A stretch of 64,000 bases of DNA, taken from the NCBI RefSeq assembly GCF_902859875.1, contig NZ_CADIKF010000021.1:1-64000 (forward strand), in the 5' to 3' direction. Shown here piece by piece: positions 1 through 10,586 of the stretch. Position numbers and translations under genes: made by a program. Within the stretch, counting starts at the first letter, position 1, and each line of letters begins with the position of its first letter. The DNA is from Paraburkholderia solisilvae. Lineage in GTDB: Bacteria; Pseudomonadota; Gammaproteobacteria; Burkholderiales; Burkholderiaceae. A model generated the notes under the pieces. That model was given only the letters and a program-made list of their open reading frames with translations, was not told the DNA's origin and searched no databases.

Positions 1-264
1 CGACTGTGAATTGTTAAAGATCGCGTCACAGAAAAGGCGCACACTGCCCAACCACCACCGCCTTTCCGTGTCTGCCGCGCGTCGCAGCAGAGAAGCGAGA
101 TTATGCAGACTCGCACTCACATCGTCAACAGGTTTTTTACTTCCACCAACCTGCCGCACATCGTGCAAACCCCCGCCATTGCTGGCGCTCCCGCCTTCCG
201 CACTCCGTTCAACCCAGCCTCACATGGAGGCTCACCGAAGCGCGAAAGACCGGAATTCTAGTCA

Positions 265-284
265 CTTGCATCACGTGACGCAAG
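265..284. promoter_or_regulatory. 20-bp near-perfect palindrome, operator-like
   Basis: Two 10-base arms (CTTGCATCAC / GTGACGCAAG) match as reverse complements except for one symmetric pair, around the central core TCACGTGA. It lies beyond the phn operon terminator, so it more likely serves a gene to the left of the window. Its function is unknown; a dimeric repressor site is the simplest reading. Confidence 0.4.
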
Positions 285-294
285 CGGTATTTGA

Positions 295-336
295 AAAGCA
301 ATGTGGGCGTGTGAAGTGCCCTTCACACGCCCACAT
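295..336 (-). terminator. Rho-independent terminator of the phn catabolic operon
   Basis: A perfect 16-bp inverted repeat (301-316 with 321-336) has a 4-base loop. On the minus strand it is followed by a short T-rich run (TTGCTTTTC). It lies about 90 bases past the stop codon of the HD-domain gene, so it marks the end of the leftward phnSTUV-A-Y-HD operon. Confidence 0.8.
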
Positions 337-365
337 GCAAACGCATCGAACCTCAGCGAATCGGT

Positions 366-418
366 GCATTCGAAAAACGCATTCAACCGCATTCGACCAC
401 ATTCAAACGCGTTCCCAC
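366..418. repeat. Degenerate ~10-bp tandem repeat
   Basis: About five head-to-tail imperfect copies of a 10-base unit (GCATTCAACC, GCATTCGACC, ACATTCAAAC and similar). They lie between the HD-domain gene stop and the operon terminator. This is one of several unrelated short repeats between genes in this window. Confidence 0.5.
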
Positions 419-422
419 GCGC

Positions 423-983
423 TCAAGCCACTGCCTGTTTCTCCATCACACGCTCGACCGTGCTCAGAAAATGGCTGACATCCGGCGTCGGCGTATTCGC
501 GACTTTCGCAAGATCATCCCATCTGCGCAAACGCAGCGCGTCTTCCGCATAAGGCTTGCGCAAAAACGCCTGCGCTTCATCGTCGCTAAAAATGCCGCCT
601 TGCAAATTCAGACTGCGCACCGAATCCGGCGACAGCTTGCTGAAGTACGTATCGTCGATCGCGCACAAGCAGCGTTTCGCATCCACATGCAAGCGAATCG
701 GCTCGAGCACCGCATCCGGCAGCACCGGCCGCAGAAACGGCAACGCAAAGAACTGATGCAGATCGTCGACGCCGCGCGCGGTCGGCGTCGGACCGCGCCG
801 GCTCAGCAAATGCCCGATGTCATGCAGAAACGCCGCGGCGACAAGTTCATCACCCGCATTTTCCTGCTCGGCCAGCGCGCCGCACTGCAGTGCGTGTTCG
901 AGCTGGCTCACCTGCTCGCCGCCATAATTCAGACTGCCGTGCTGTTCGAACACCTCACGGATGTCGCTAAGACTCAATGCCAC
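423..983 (-). CDS. PhnZ-like HD-domain mixed-valence diiron oxygenase
   Basis: A 186-residue single HD domain with a clear HDIGH motif (His54-Asp55). PhnZ cleaves the C-P bond of (R)-2-amino-1-hydroxyethylphosphonate to glycine and phosphate using a mixed-valence diiron site. The residues known to matter in PhnZ have counterparts here at matching spacing: Tyr20/Glu23 (YxxE), His30, His54/Asp55, His76, His99 and Lys103. The ATG lies 4 bases after the phnY stop codon, so it is the last gene of the phn operon. Its usual partner, a 2-oxoglutarate hydroxylase (PhnY*/TmpA), is not seen here. It could act on environmental hydroxy-AEP, or on a trimethylated substrate as TmpB does. The family is well supported; the substrate is inferred. 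Confidence 0.8.
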   Translation of the reverse strand: MALSLSDIREVFEQHGSLNYGGEQVSQLEHALQCGALAEQENAGDELVAAAFLHDIGHLLSRRGPTPTARGVDDLHQFFALPFLRPVLPDAVLEPIRLHVDAKRCLCAIDDTYFSKLSPDSVRSLNLQGGIFSDDEAQAFLRKPYAEDALRLRRWDDLAKVANTPTPDVSHFLSTVERVMEKQAVA

Positions 984-987
984 AATG

Positions 988-3901
<2,914 letters not shown>

Positions 3902-4765
3902 TCAGTCCGGGCGCCGCTTGGGCACGCGCGCGGCGATCAGCAGCAGCGCGGCGAGCGAGACGAGCAGCAGAATCAGCGCGAGCGCTGAAGCCGGCAGGTA
4001 GTAACCGCGTTCGACCTGACCGACCACCACGATCGGCACCGTCGCGAAGCCCGGCGGATACACCGTCAGCGTCGCGCCGAGTTCGCCGAGCGACAACGCG
4101 AAACCGAGCGCGAGGCTCGCGCGAATCGCCGGCACCAGTTGCGGCAACACCACTGTGCGCAGCACCATCGACGGCGGCGCGCCCAGGCTTGCGGCCGCTT
4201 CGCGCAGCACGGTCAACTCGGGCCGCAACGCGGCGGCCGCGCAGCGATAACAGAACGGCAGCACGAGCGCGAGCTGCACGAACACGACAATCGCCGCCGA
4301 ACTCGACAGATCGACCGGCCGCTTGTGATACGCAATCAGCACCGCCAGCCCGAGCACAACGCTCGGCACGCCATTGGGCATCATCGCGATCGTGTCGACC
4401 AGCGCGCCGAGTCCGCCCCGGTCGCGTCCTTCGAGCGCGAGCGCCAGCCACAAGCCGAGCGCCGTGCCGAGCAGCGACACGCCGAAGCCGACTTCGAGGC
4501 TCGTCGTCACCGCGTCGAAATCGCTGGAACCGAGCCGCTCGAACCAGCGCATGCTGAAGCCGTCGGGCAGGATTGTGCCGGACCAATGTGACGCGACACT
4601 CGACAACGCGACGACGATCACCGGCAAAACGAAGAGCCAGACACACAGCAGCGCGGCGAACGCGAGGAACGCGCCGCCCGCGACGCGCGTGACAAGACTG
4701 CGCTGCACCGGGCGGGCGCGATGACGAAGCGCCGGCAGCACGATATCGTCTTGCGGGGTCGCCAT
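3902..4765 (-). CDS. phnV: AEP ABC transporter permease PhnV
   Basis: An inner-membrane permease of 287 residues with about six membrane segments. A binding-protein-dependent transport EAA loop (EAAASLGAPPSMVLRTVVLP) contacts the ATPase. The ATG at 4765 shares its A with the phnU stop (TGATG), which decides the start against the longer arginine-rich frame. It pairs with PhnU to form the channel of the 2-aminoethylphosphonate importer. A different phosphonate or a polyamine-like substrate cannot be excluded from sequence alone, but the neighbours argue for AEP. Confidence 0.9.
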   Translation of the reverse strand: MATPQDDIVLPALRHRARPVQRSLVTRVAGGAFLAFAALLCVWLFVLPVIVVALSSVASHWSGTILPDGFSMRWFERLGSSDFDAVTTSLEVGFGVSLLGTALGLWLALALEGRDRGGLGALVDTIAMMPNGVPSVVLGLAVLIAYHKRPVDLSSSAAIVVFVQLALVLPFCYRCAAAALRPELTVLREAAASLGAPPSMVLRTVVLPQLVPAIRASLALGFALSLGELGATLTVYPPGFATVPIVVVGQVERGYYLPASALALILLLVSLAALLLIAARVPKRRPD

Positions 4766-5733
4766 CAGCGGCGTCCTCCCGCGCTGCGCCGATTGACCTG
4801 GCGGTACAGCGCATAGAGCGACAGCGACATCGCGAGCATCACGACCGCGCCCGCGGCGGCGGTCGGCAGGTCGAGATCGACGGTCGCCGAACTGTAGATC
4901 GCGACCGGCAGCGTCACCAGGTGCGCGCTGCCGAGCACGAGCAGAATGCCGAACTCGTTGAGCGTGAGCAGGAAGCACAGGATCGTGCCCGCGGCGATGC
5001 CGGGCCACGCGAGCGGCAGGATCACGCGCCACGCAACCATCCAGCCGTGCGCGCCGAGACTGCGCGCGGCTTCGATCAGGCGCATATCGAGCAGCGCGAA
5101 CGACGCGAGCGTCGGCCGCACGACAAACGGCGCATAGAACACGACTTCCGCGAGAATCACGCCGCCGACGCCGAACAGAAAATCGAGCGGCGGCGACTGC
5201 AAATGAAAGAGCCGCTGCAGCGCGATGCTGACCGAGCCTTGCGAGCCGTACAGAAAGATCAGCGTGAACGCGACCAGAAACGAAGGGAACGCGACGAACA
5301 GCTCAAGAAAACGCGTGACGAGCCGCGCGCCGGGAAACGGTTTGAAAAACAGCAGCGCCGCGAGCGCGACGCCGAGCAGCGATGCGAGCCCCGCGCTCAG
5401 AACCAGCACCCATAGCGTCGTGCCGATCACGCCGCGCGTCTCCGGGTTGCCGAAGAACGTCGCATACGCGTGCAGGCTGATGCCATGCGCGCCGGACAGA
5501 CTCAACAGCACGAGCCGCACGAGCGGATAGATCACGAGCGGTCCGAGCACGCAGACCGCGAGAAACAGCAGATGCCACTGCGATGCGCGCGTGCGGCGGC
5601 GCCGGATCGCGGCATGCGATGCGGCGCTTGCCGCGCGGCGCGCGTCAGCGAGCGCATCGGACTGCGCAGCGGCTTGTGAAGCGGCCTGTGAAGCGCCGCC
5701 GAGCGCGTCAGGGCTTGATAAGAACGACATCAT
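4765..5733 (-). CDS. phnU: AEP ABC transporter permease PhnU
   Basis: A 322-residue membrane protein with a cytoplasmic, alanine-rich N-terminal tail of about 45 residues, then about six transmembrane helices. It carries an EAA loop (EAARSLGAHGWMVAWRVILP). The start overlaps the 3' end of phnT by 26 bases and the stop overlaps the phnV start, so translation is coupled along the operon. It forms the membrane part of the importer with PhnV. Confidence 0.9.
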   Translation of the reverse strand: MMSFLSSPDALGGASQAASQAAAQSDALADARRAASAASHAAIRRRRTRASQWHLLFLAVCVLGPLVIYPLVRLVLLSLSGAHGISLHAYATFFGNPETRGVIGTTLWVLVLSAGLASLLGVALAALLFFKPFPGARLVTRFLELFVAFPSFLVAFTLIFLYGSQGSVSIALQRLFHLQSPPLDFLFGVGGVILAEVVFYAPFVVRPTLASFALLDMRLIEAARSLGAHGWMVAWRVILPLAWPGIAAGTILCFLLTLNEFGILLVLGSAHLVTLPVAIYSSATVDLDLPTAAAGAVVMLAMSLSLYALYRQVNRRSAGGRR

Positions 5734-6808
5734 CGGCCTCGTACTGCAACGACACGCGCGCGCCCTTCTGCGGCGTCATGCTGCTCACGCGCTGCATCGT
5801 GACGAGCACCGGCTCGTTCGGCATCGCGTCGAGCACCACCGACACCGACAACACCGCGCCATACCATTCGACCGACGCGATCGCGCCATGCAGATGTCCT
5901 TGTCCGAGCGGCACGATGCGCAGCGCCTCCGGCCGCAGACACGCGACCCGTTCGCGCTCCGTATAGCGCGCATCGCCGAGGGGAAACGCAACGTGCGGCG
6001 GCAGCAGATTCGCCGCGCCGAGATAACGCGCGACGAACGCATCGTCCGGCGCGTCGTACAGCTGTTGCGGCGTGCCGAGCTGCGCGATGCGGCCGTCGCG
6101 CATCAGCAGCGTGCGATCGGACAGCACGAGCGCATCGTCCTGATCGTGCGTCACGCAGACAATCGTCAGATTCGGCAGCCGCTCGTGCAGCGCCTTCAGT
6201 TCGGAGCGCACCGACGCGCGCAGATTCGCATCGAGCGCGGACAACGGTTCGTCGAGCAGCAGCACGTCCGGCTCGATCACCAGCGCGCGCGCCAGCGCGA
6301 CGCGCTGCTGCATGCCGCCCGACAGCTGCGCGGGCATCACATGCCCCGAATCGCCGAGTTGCACGAGCTTCAACGCATCGGCGACGCGCCGCGCGATGTC
6401 TTTCGACGACACGCGCCGCGCGCGCAACCCGAACGCGACGTTGTCGAACACCGACAGATGCGGAAACAGCGCGTAGCTCTGGAACAGCAGCCCGAGATTG
6501 CGCTTGTGCGGCGGCACGTGCGTGAGATCGTGACCGGCGACGCTCAGCGTGCCGGTGAGCCCATCCGCTTCGATAAACCCGGCGATAAAGCGCAGCAGCG
6601 TGGTCTTGCCGCAGCCGCTGCGCCCGAGCACGGTCAGAAACTCGCCGCGCTCGATCGTCAGCGACAGATCGTCGAGCACCGCGCGCGAACCGTAGCGCAC
6701 GGTCAGATGCTCGATCTGCACGCCGCCCGGCGCGTCCGCGCGAGCGATACCCGGTGATTCGGCAGCGGCGTCGAGCGCGCCGGCATGAGCAAGACTCGCG
6801 GTATTCAC
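5708..6808 (-). CDS. phnT: AEP ABC transporter ATP-binding protein PhnT
   Basis: A 366-residue cytoplasmic ATPase. It has a Walker A (GRSGCGKTTLL), an LSGGMQQRVALARAL signature, a Walker B (VLLLDEPLSALD) and a C-terminal TOBE-like region, as in iron/spermidine/phosphonate importers. About 30 alanine-rich residues precede the first ABC strand, so the true start could be slightly internal. It follows phnS by 41 bases and powers PhnUV. Confidence 0.92.
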   Translation of the reverse strand: MNTASLAHAGALDAAAESPGIARADAPGGVQIEHLTVRYGSRAVLDDLSLTIERGEFLTVLGRSGCGKTTLLRFIAGFIEADGLTGTLSVAGHDLTHVPPHKRNLGLLFQSYALFPHLSVFDNVAFGLRARRVSSKDIARRVADALKLVQLGDSGHVMPAQLSGGMQQRVALARALVIEPDVLLLDEPLSALDANLRASVRSELKALHERLPNLTIVCVTHDQDDALVLSDRTLLMRDGRIAQLGTPQQLYDAPDDAFVARYLGAANLLPPHVAFPLGDARYTERERVACLRPEALRIVPLGQGHLHGAIASVEWYGAVLSVSVVLDAMPNEPVLVTMQRVSSMTPQKGARVSLQYEADDVVLIKP

Positions 6809-6849
6809 CGGGTTCGTCTCCAGTAGACTCCAGTCGCCGGGCGACGCGC

Positions 6850-7941
6850 TTATTGCGGCTTCACGACTTCAAGCTGCTTGCCCGAACTGCCGATCACGTC
6901 GTTCTTCCAGCGCGCGGTCCAGTCGGCTTTCTTCGACATCACGTGATTCCAGTCGACCGGAATCAGCTTCACGCCGGAAATCGCCTGCTTCACCGCTTCG
7001 CCGTTCTTGCCGGTCAGCGGGACATCGCTGCGCGCCGGGATGCCGAAAATGTCCGGCACGCGCGACTGCACGTCGCTCGACATCAGATAGTCGATCAGCT
7101 TCTTGCCGCCCGCCTGGTTCGGGCCGTTCTTGATCAGGCCGATCGCGTACGGCAACTGGAACGTGGTCGGCTGGCCGCCTGCGTCGACCGCAAGGAAGAT
7201 CGGCTTGAGCGTGAGGCCGCCGTTCGCCGCGTCGTCGAGGTCCATCTGCAGGTCGCCGTTCGCCACCGAAATTTCGTTGCGCGACAGCAGCACGTCGAGG
7301 TAGCCGGTGCCCTTGGTGTGGAACTTCGCGCTCTGCTCGAGTTTCTTCAGGTAGTCGAACGCCTTGTCCTCACCCATCAGCGACGTCGTCAGGATGATCA
7401 CCGCCATGCCGTCGCCGGCGGTCGCCGGATTCGAGTACGCGACCTTGCCGCTGTAGTCCGGATGCAGCAGATCCGCGAACGTCTTCGGCTGCGTCTTCAC
7501 CACCTCCGGATTGATCGCGAACGAGAAGTAATTGTTGACGAAGGTCGCCCACGCGCCGTCCGATGCCTTCGCAATGGCCGGCACGTTCTTGTAGTTGACG
7601 CTCTGGTAGTTCTGCAGCAGGCCCGTTTGCGCCGCTTGCTGGATAAACGGCGGCAGCGTGACGAGCACGTCGGCCTTCGGCGAATCCTTTTCGACGGTCG
7701 CGCGATTCACCACTTCGCCGCTGCCCGCCGTCACGATATTGACCTTGACGCCTTCCTTCTTTTCGAAAGCCGGCAGCACGTCCTTGTAGAGATTTTCGAG
7801 GCCGTCGGCCGTGTACAGCACCACCGCGTCCGCCGCGTGCGCGGGCAGTGCCACGCCGCCGAATGCCGCTGCGGCGACGAGCGCCGGCAACAGTGTGCGG
7901 ACCATGCCGGCCGTTGCGCGAAGTTGATTCGTCGTTCTCAT
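6850..7941 (-). CDS. phnS: AEP-binding periplasmic protein PhnS
   Basis: The substrate-binding protein of the AEP importer, 363 residues. The ATG at 7941 follows a GGAGAG ribosome site and begins a signal peptide with a hydrophobic core ending at AHA (about residue 35). The mature part is a type-2 periplasmic binding fold of the iron/phosphonate class (starting VVLYTADGLENLY). A much longer in-frame extension upstream lacks a ribosome site and is rejected. It is the first gene of the leftward operon and diverges from phnW. Confidence 0.92.
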   Translation of the reverse strand: MRTTNQLRATAGMVRTLLPALVAAAAFGGVALPAHAADAVVLYTADGLENLYKDVLPAFEKKEGVKVNIVTAGSGEVVNRATVEKDSPKADVLVTLPPFIQQAAQTGLLQNYQSVNYKNVPAIAKASDGAWATFVNNYFSFAINPEVVKTQPKTFADLLHPDYSGKVAYSNPATAGDGMAVIILTTSLMGEDKAFDYLKKLEQSAKFHTKGTGYLDVLLSRNEISVANGDLQMDLDDAANGGLTLKPIFLAVDAGGQPTTFQLPYAIGLIKNGPNQAGGKKLIDYLMSSDVQSRVPDIFGIPARSDVPLTGKNGEAVKQAISGVKLIPVDWNHVMSKKADWTARWKNDVIGSSGKQLEVVKPQ

Positions 7942-8333
7942 GTCGTTTTCTCTCCGAAGGGCGTAACACCCGCTGCCTAAGCCGGCGCATCGGGCTGCCC
8001 GAACCTGTTTTGTTGGCGCGGCGCAAGGGCCCGCGCCGCTTCTGTCTGGCCCGCCGGACATCGCACAGATTGCCAACTGAGGTTCGCTGGCATCCGGCCG
8101 ACCGCAGCCCGGCGAGGGCGGCCCATGATCAGACGAATCCGCCGCCCGCCGTCTTGCGGCAGGCAGGGGCAAGAATCACAGTTTTCCGTGACAATGCCGT
8201 GACATCCTCAAAAACGCCACAACTTGACACAAATTGCCACTAATATGCAACATACCGCGACGCTGCAGTTATGCATTGGCGCCGTCCAATCGACGCCTGT
8301 TGCTCGCACTCAAACGCTCAACGAGGGAACCCT
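7942..8333. promoter_or_regulatory. Divergent phnS / phnW control region
   Basis: A 392-base intergenic region that must drive both phnS (left) and phnW (right). It holds two direct copies of CCGTGACA one helical turn apart (8186-8193, 8197-8204). A perfect TTGACA (8224-8229) is followed about 18 bases later by a weak -10 (CAACAT), a candidate phnW promoter. The direct repeats are well placed for an activator or repressor acting on both genes; the DeoR-type protein at 9562-10317 is the natural candidate. Confidence 0.5.
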
Positions 8334-9476
8334 GTGATACTCGGAAACGACCCGATCCTGCTGACGCCCGGGCCGCTCACCACGTCGCCCACCACACGCG
8401 AAGCGATGCTGCGCGACTGGGGTTCGTGGGACGGCGCTTTCAACCAGATCACGCAAAGCCTGTGCACCGATCTCGTCGACATCGTGCACGGACAAAAAGA
8501 TTACGTGTGTGTGCCGTTGCAAGGCAGCGGCACGTTCGCGGTCGAGGCGGCGCTCGGCACCCTCGTGCCGCGCGACGGCTGCGTGCTGGTGCCGAACAAC
8601 GGCGCGTACTGCGCGCGCATCGTGCGGATCCTGCAGCGGCTCGCCATCGCGTGTGTGGAACTGCCGCTGCGTGAAGACGAGCCGGTCACCGCCACCGCGC
8701 TGGAACAGGCGCTCGCGCGCGAACCGCGCATCACCCACGTCGCACAGGTTCATCTGGAAACCAGCGCGGGACTGCTCAATCCGCTCGACGACATCGCCGC
8801 GCTCTGCAAGCGGCATCGCAAAGGCCTGATCGTCGATGCGATGAGCTCGTTCGGCGCATTGCCGATCGATCTGCGCACGGGCGGCATCGATGCGCTGGTG
8901 TCGGCGAGCGGCAAGTGTCTCGAAGGCGTGCCCGGCATGGGATTCGTCATCGTGAAGCGCAGCGTGCTCGACGCGTGCGAAGGCCGCTCGCCGTCGCTCG
9001 CGCTCGATCTGTACGACCAGCACGCGTATCTGAAAAAGACCGCGCAGTGGCGCTTCACGCCGCCGACGCATGTGGCGGCCGCGCTGCGCAGCGCGCTCGA
9101 CCGCTTCGTTGCGGAAGGCGGACAGCGCGCACGCGGCGCGCGCTATGCGCGCAACTGCGCGACGCTCATCGACGGCATGCACGCGCTCGGATTCAGAACC
9201 TTCCTGCGTGCCGAAGCTCAGGCGCCGGTGATCGTCACCTTCCATGCGCCTGACGACCCGAAGTGGAATTTCGCTGATTTCTACGCGGCGGTGCGCGAAG
9301 CGGGATACGTGCTGTACCCGGGGAAACTGACGCAGGCGGACACGTTCCGCGTCGGGTGCATCGGCGCGATCGACGTCAATGAGATGCACAATGCGGTCGC
9401 GGCAATCGGCCGGACCGTCGAGCGTTTAGGAATAGCCGTGCAGCCGCGAACGACCAGGGTGAAAGCATCGGCCTGA
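8334..9476 (+). CDS. phnW: 2-aminoethylphosphonate:pyruvate transaminase
   Basis: A PLP enzyme that transfers the AEP amino group to pyruvate, giving phosphonoacetaldehyde and alanine; it is the first catabolic step. The GTG at 8334 follows a GAGGGA ribosome site and gives 380 residues. The PLP lysine falls at Lys194 ([12 protein letters not shown]) and its Asp partner at 168 (IVDAMSSFG), the positions expected for PhnW. It is transcribed away from the phnS operon. A second, divergent family member lies at 53522-54589 in the biosynthetic cluster. Confidence 0.93.
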   Translation: MILGNDPILLTPGPLTTSPTTREAMLRDWGSWDGAFNQITQSLCTDLVDIVHGQKDYVCVPLQGSGTFAVEAALGTLVPRDGCVLVPNNGAYCARIVRILQRLAIACVELPLREDEPVTATALEQALAREPRITHVAQVHLETSAGLLNPLDDIAALCKRHRKGLIVDAMSSFGALPIDLRTGGIDALVSASGKCLEGVPGMGFVIVKRSVLDACEGRSPSLALDLYDQHAYLKKTAQWRFTPPTHVAAALRSALDRFVAEGGQRARGARYARNCATLIDGMHALGFRTFLRAEAQAPVIVTFHAPDDPKWNFADFYAAVREAGYVLYPGKLTQADTFRVGCIGAIDVNEMHNAVAAIGRTVERLGIAVQPRTTRVKASA

Positions 9477-9535
9477 AAAATACGCACAAGACGCCGACGC
9501 ACATGCAAGACCCTTACGGCAGCCGCAACGTCGAT

Positions 9536-9562
9536 AAAAAAGCGGCCGCCGCAACAGCCGCT
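9536..9562 (-). terminator. Terminator of the DeoR-type regulator gene
   Basis: On the minus strand a GC hairpin (AGCGGC arms at 9541-9546 and 9557-9562) is followed directly by six T residues. It starts at the stop codon of the regulator gene and lies between two convergent genes. Confidence 0.7.
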
Positions 9563-10317
9563 CAGGCGACGACGATCTCCGGCCCGCGCGCGGCAATCGC
9601 TTTTGCCAGCGCGCGTTCGGGCGCGGCCTCGGTCACGACATAGCGCGCGCGTTCGAGACCGTTGATACGAACCGGCGTCACGCGCCCGAACTTCGAATTG
9701 TCCGCGACCACGATCACGATATTGCCCGCCTCGATCATCTTCGCGCGCACTTCCGCGGCCATCCGCGAGTAGTCGGACAGATGCGCATCCGGTGTGATGC
9801 CGCCCGCGCCGACAATCGAGAAGTCCACGTGATACTGCGAGAGCTGGTGAATCGTATCGAGCCCGAATGCGGCGTCTTCGATATCCGAGAGTTCGCCGCC
9901 GAGCAAGGTCACGCGATTCTCGTTGCGGCGCCCGAGCACCAGCGCAATGCGCCAGTCGTTCGTATAGACCGACAGACGGTGACGGATCATCAGCGCACGC
10001 GCGACCGCAGTGGTCGTGCTACCGGAATCGAGCACCAGCGACGCGCCGTCCGGCACCAGTAGCGCGGTGCGTTCACCGATCGCGCGTTTCGCGGCCGCGT
10101 TGGCGGCTTCGCGCACGTCGAGGTCGGGCTCGCGCCGCTCGCTCGATAACGCGCCACCATGCGTCGTGACGATCAGACCGCGTTCGGCGAGCGTGTTCAG
10201 ATCGCGGCGAATCGTCTCGCGCGACACGTTCAGCTCGCGCACAAGGTCCGCCACCGACAATGCGCCGTTCTTCGAGACTTGCGACAGGATGTATTGATAA
10301 CGTTGTTCGGCGAGCAT
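9562..10317 (-). CDS. DeoR-family regulator, probably of phosphonate catabolism
   Basis: A 251-residue repressor-type protein. It has an N-terminal winged HTH (LSVADLVRELNVSRETIRRD, about residues 22-41) and a C-terminal sugar-phosphate-isomerase-like sensor domain (DSGSTTTAVA) typical of DeoR proteins that bind phosphorylated ligands. The ATG at 10317 gives the usual family length; another ATG at 10341 is possible and neither has a strong ribosome site. Its place beside phnW suggests control of the phn genes by a phosphonate intermediate. That is inference from position. Confidence 0.8.
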   Translation of the reverse strand: MLAEQRYQYILSQVSKNGALSVADLVRELNVSRETIRRDLNTLAERGLIVTTHGGALSSERREPDLDVREAANAAAKRAIGERTALLVPDGASLVLDSGSTTTAVARALMIRHRLSVYTNDWRIALVLGRRNENRVTLLGGELSDIEDAAFGLDTIHQLSQYHVDFSIVGAGGITPDAHLSDYSRMAAEVRAKMIEAGNIVIVVADNSKFGRVTPVRINGLERARYVVTEAAPERALAKAIAARGPEIVVA

Positions 10318-10586
10318 CGATCTATCTATCGTCCGGCGCATGGTCGTCTGCGTATGGGCAGCCACGCTCCGGCGGTTTTGCGTGAGTTCAGGAGGCCGGC
10401 GTATTGTATTACGTGAAGCTGTCGGGCGCGCCATGCGTGCGCAGGCGCGCTGCTGGAACCCGGCTGCACGCGCCCCGCCGCACGACATGCCGCCTATGAC
10501 CGGCCAGTGTGCGCGCAGCCGCATCCCTGCTAAGCTTGGCCCCCAATGCCGCGCACCGACCGTGCGCTCTGCCGACCGCTGAGCCC

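Larger units (their letters stand above)
1..422. other. Intergenic region downstream of the phn catabolic operon
   Basis: No convincing gene. Open frames here are arginine/serine-rich and look like chance translations. The stretch holds a near-perfect 20-bp palindrome (265-284), a strong hairpin terminator (301-336) and about five copies of a roughly 10-bp repeat around GCATTCAACC (about 366-418). All are listed separately. Confidence 0.6.
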
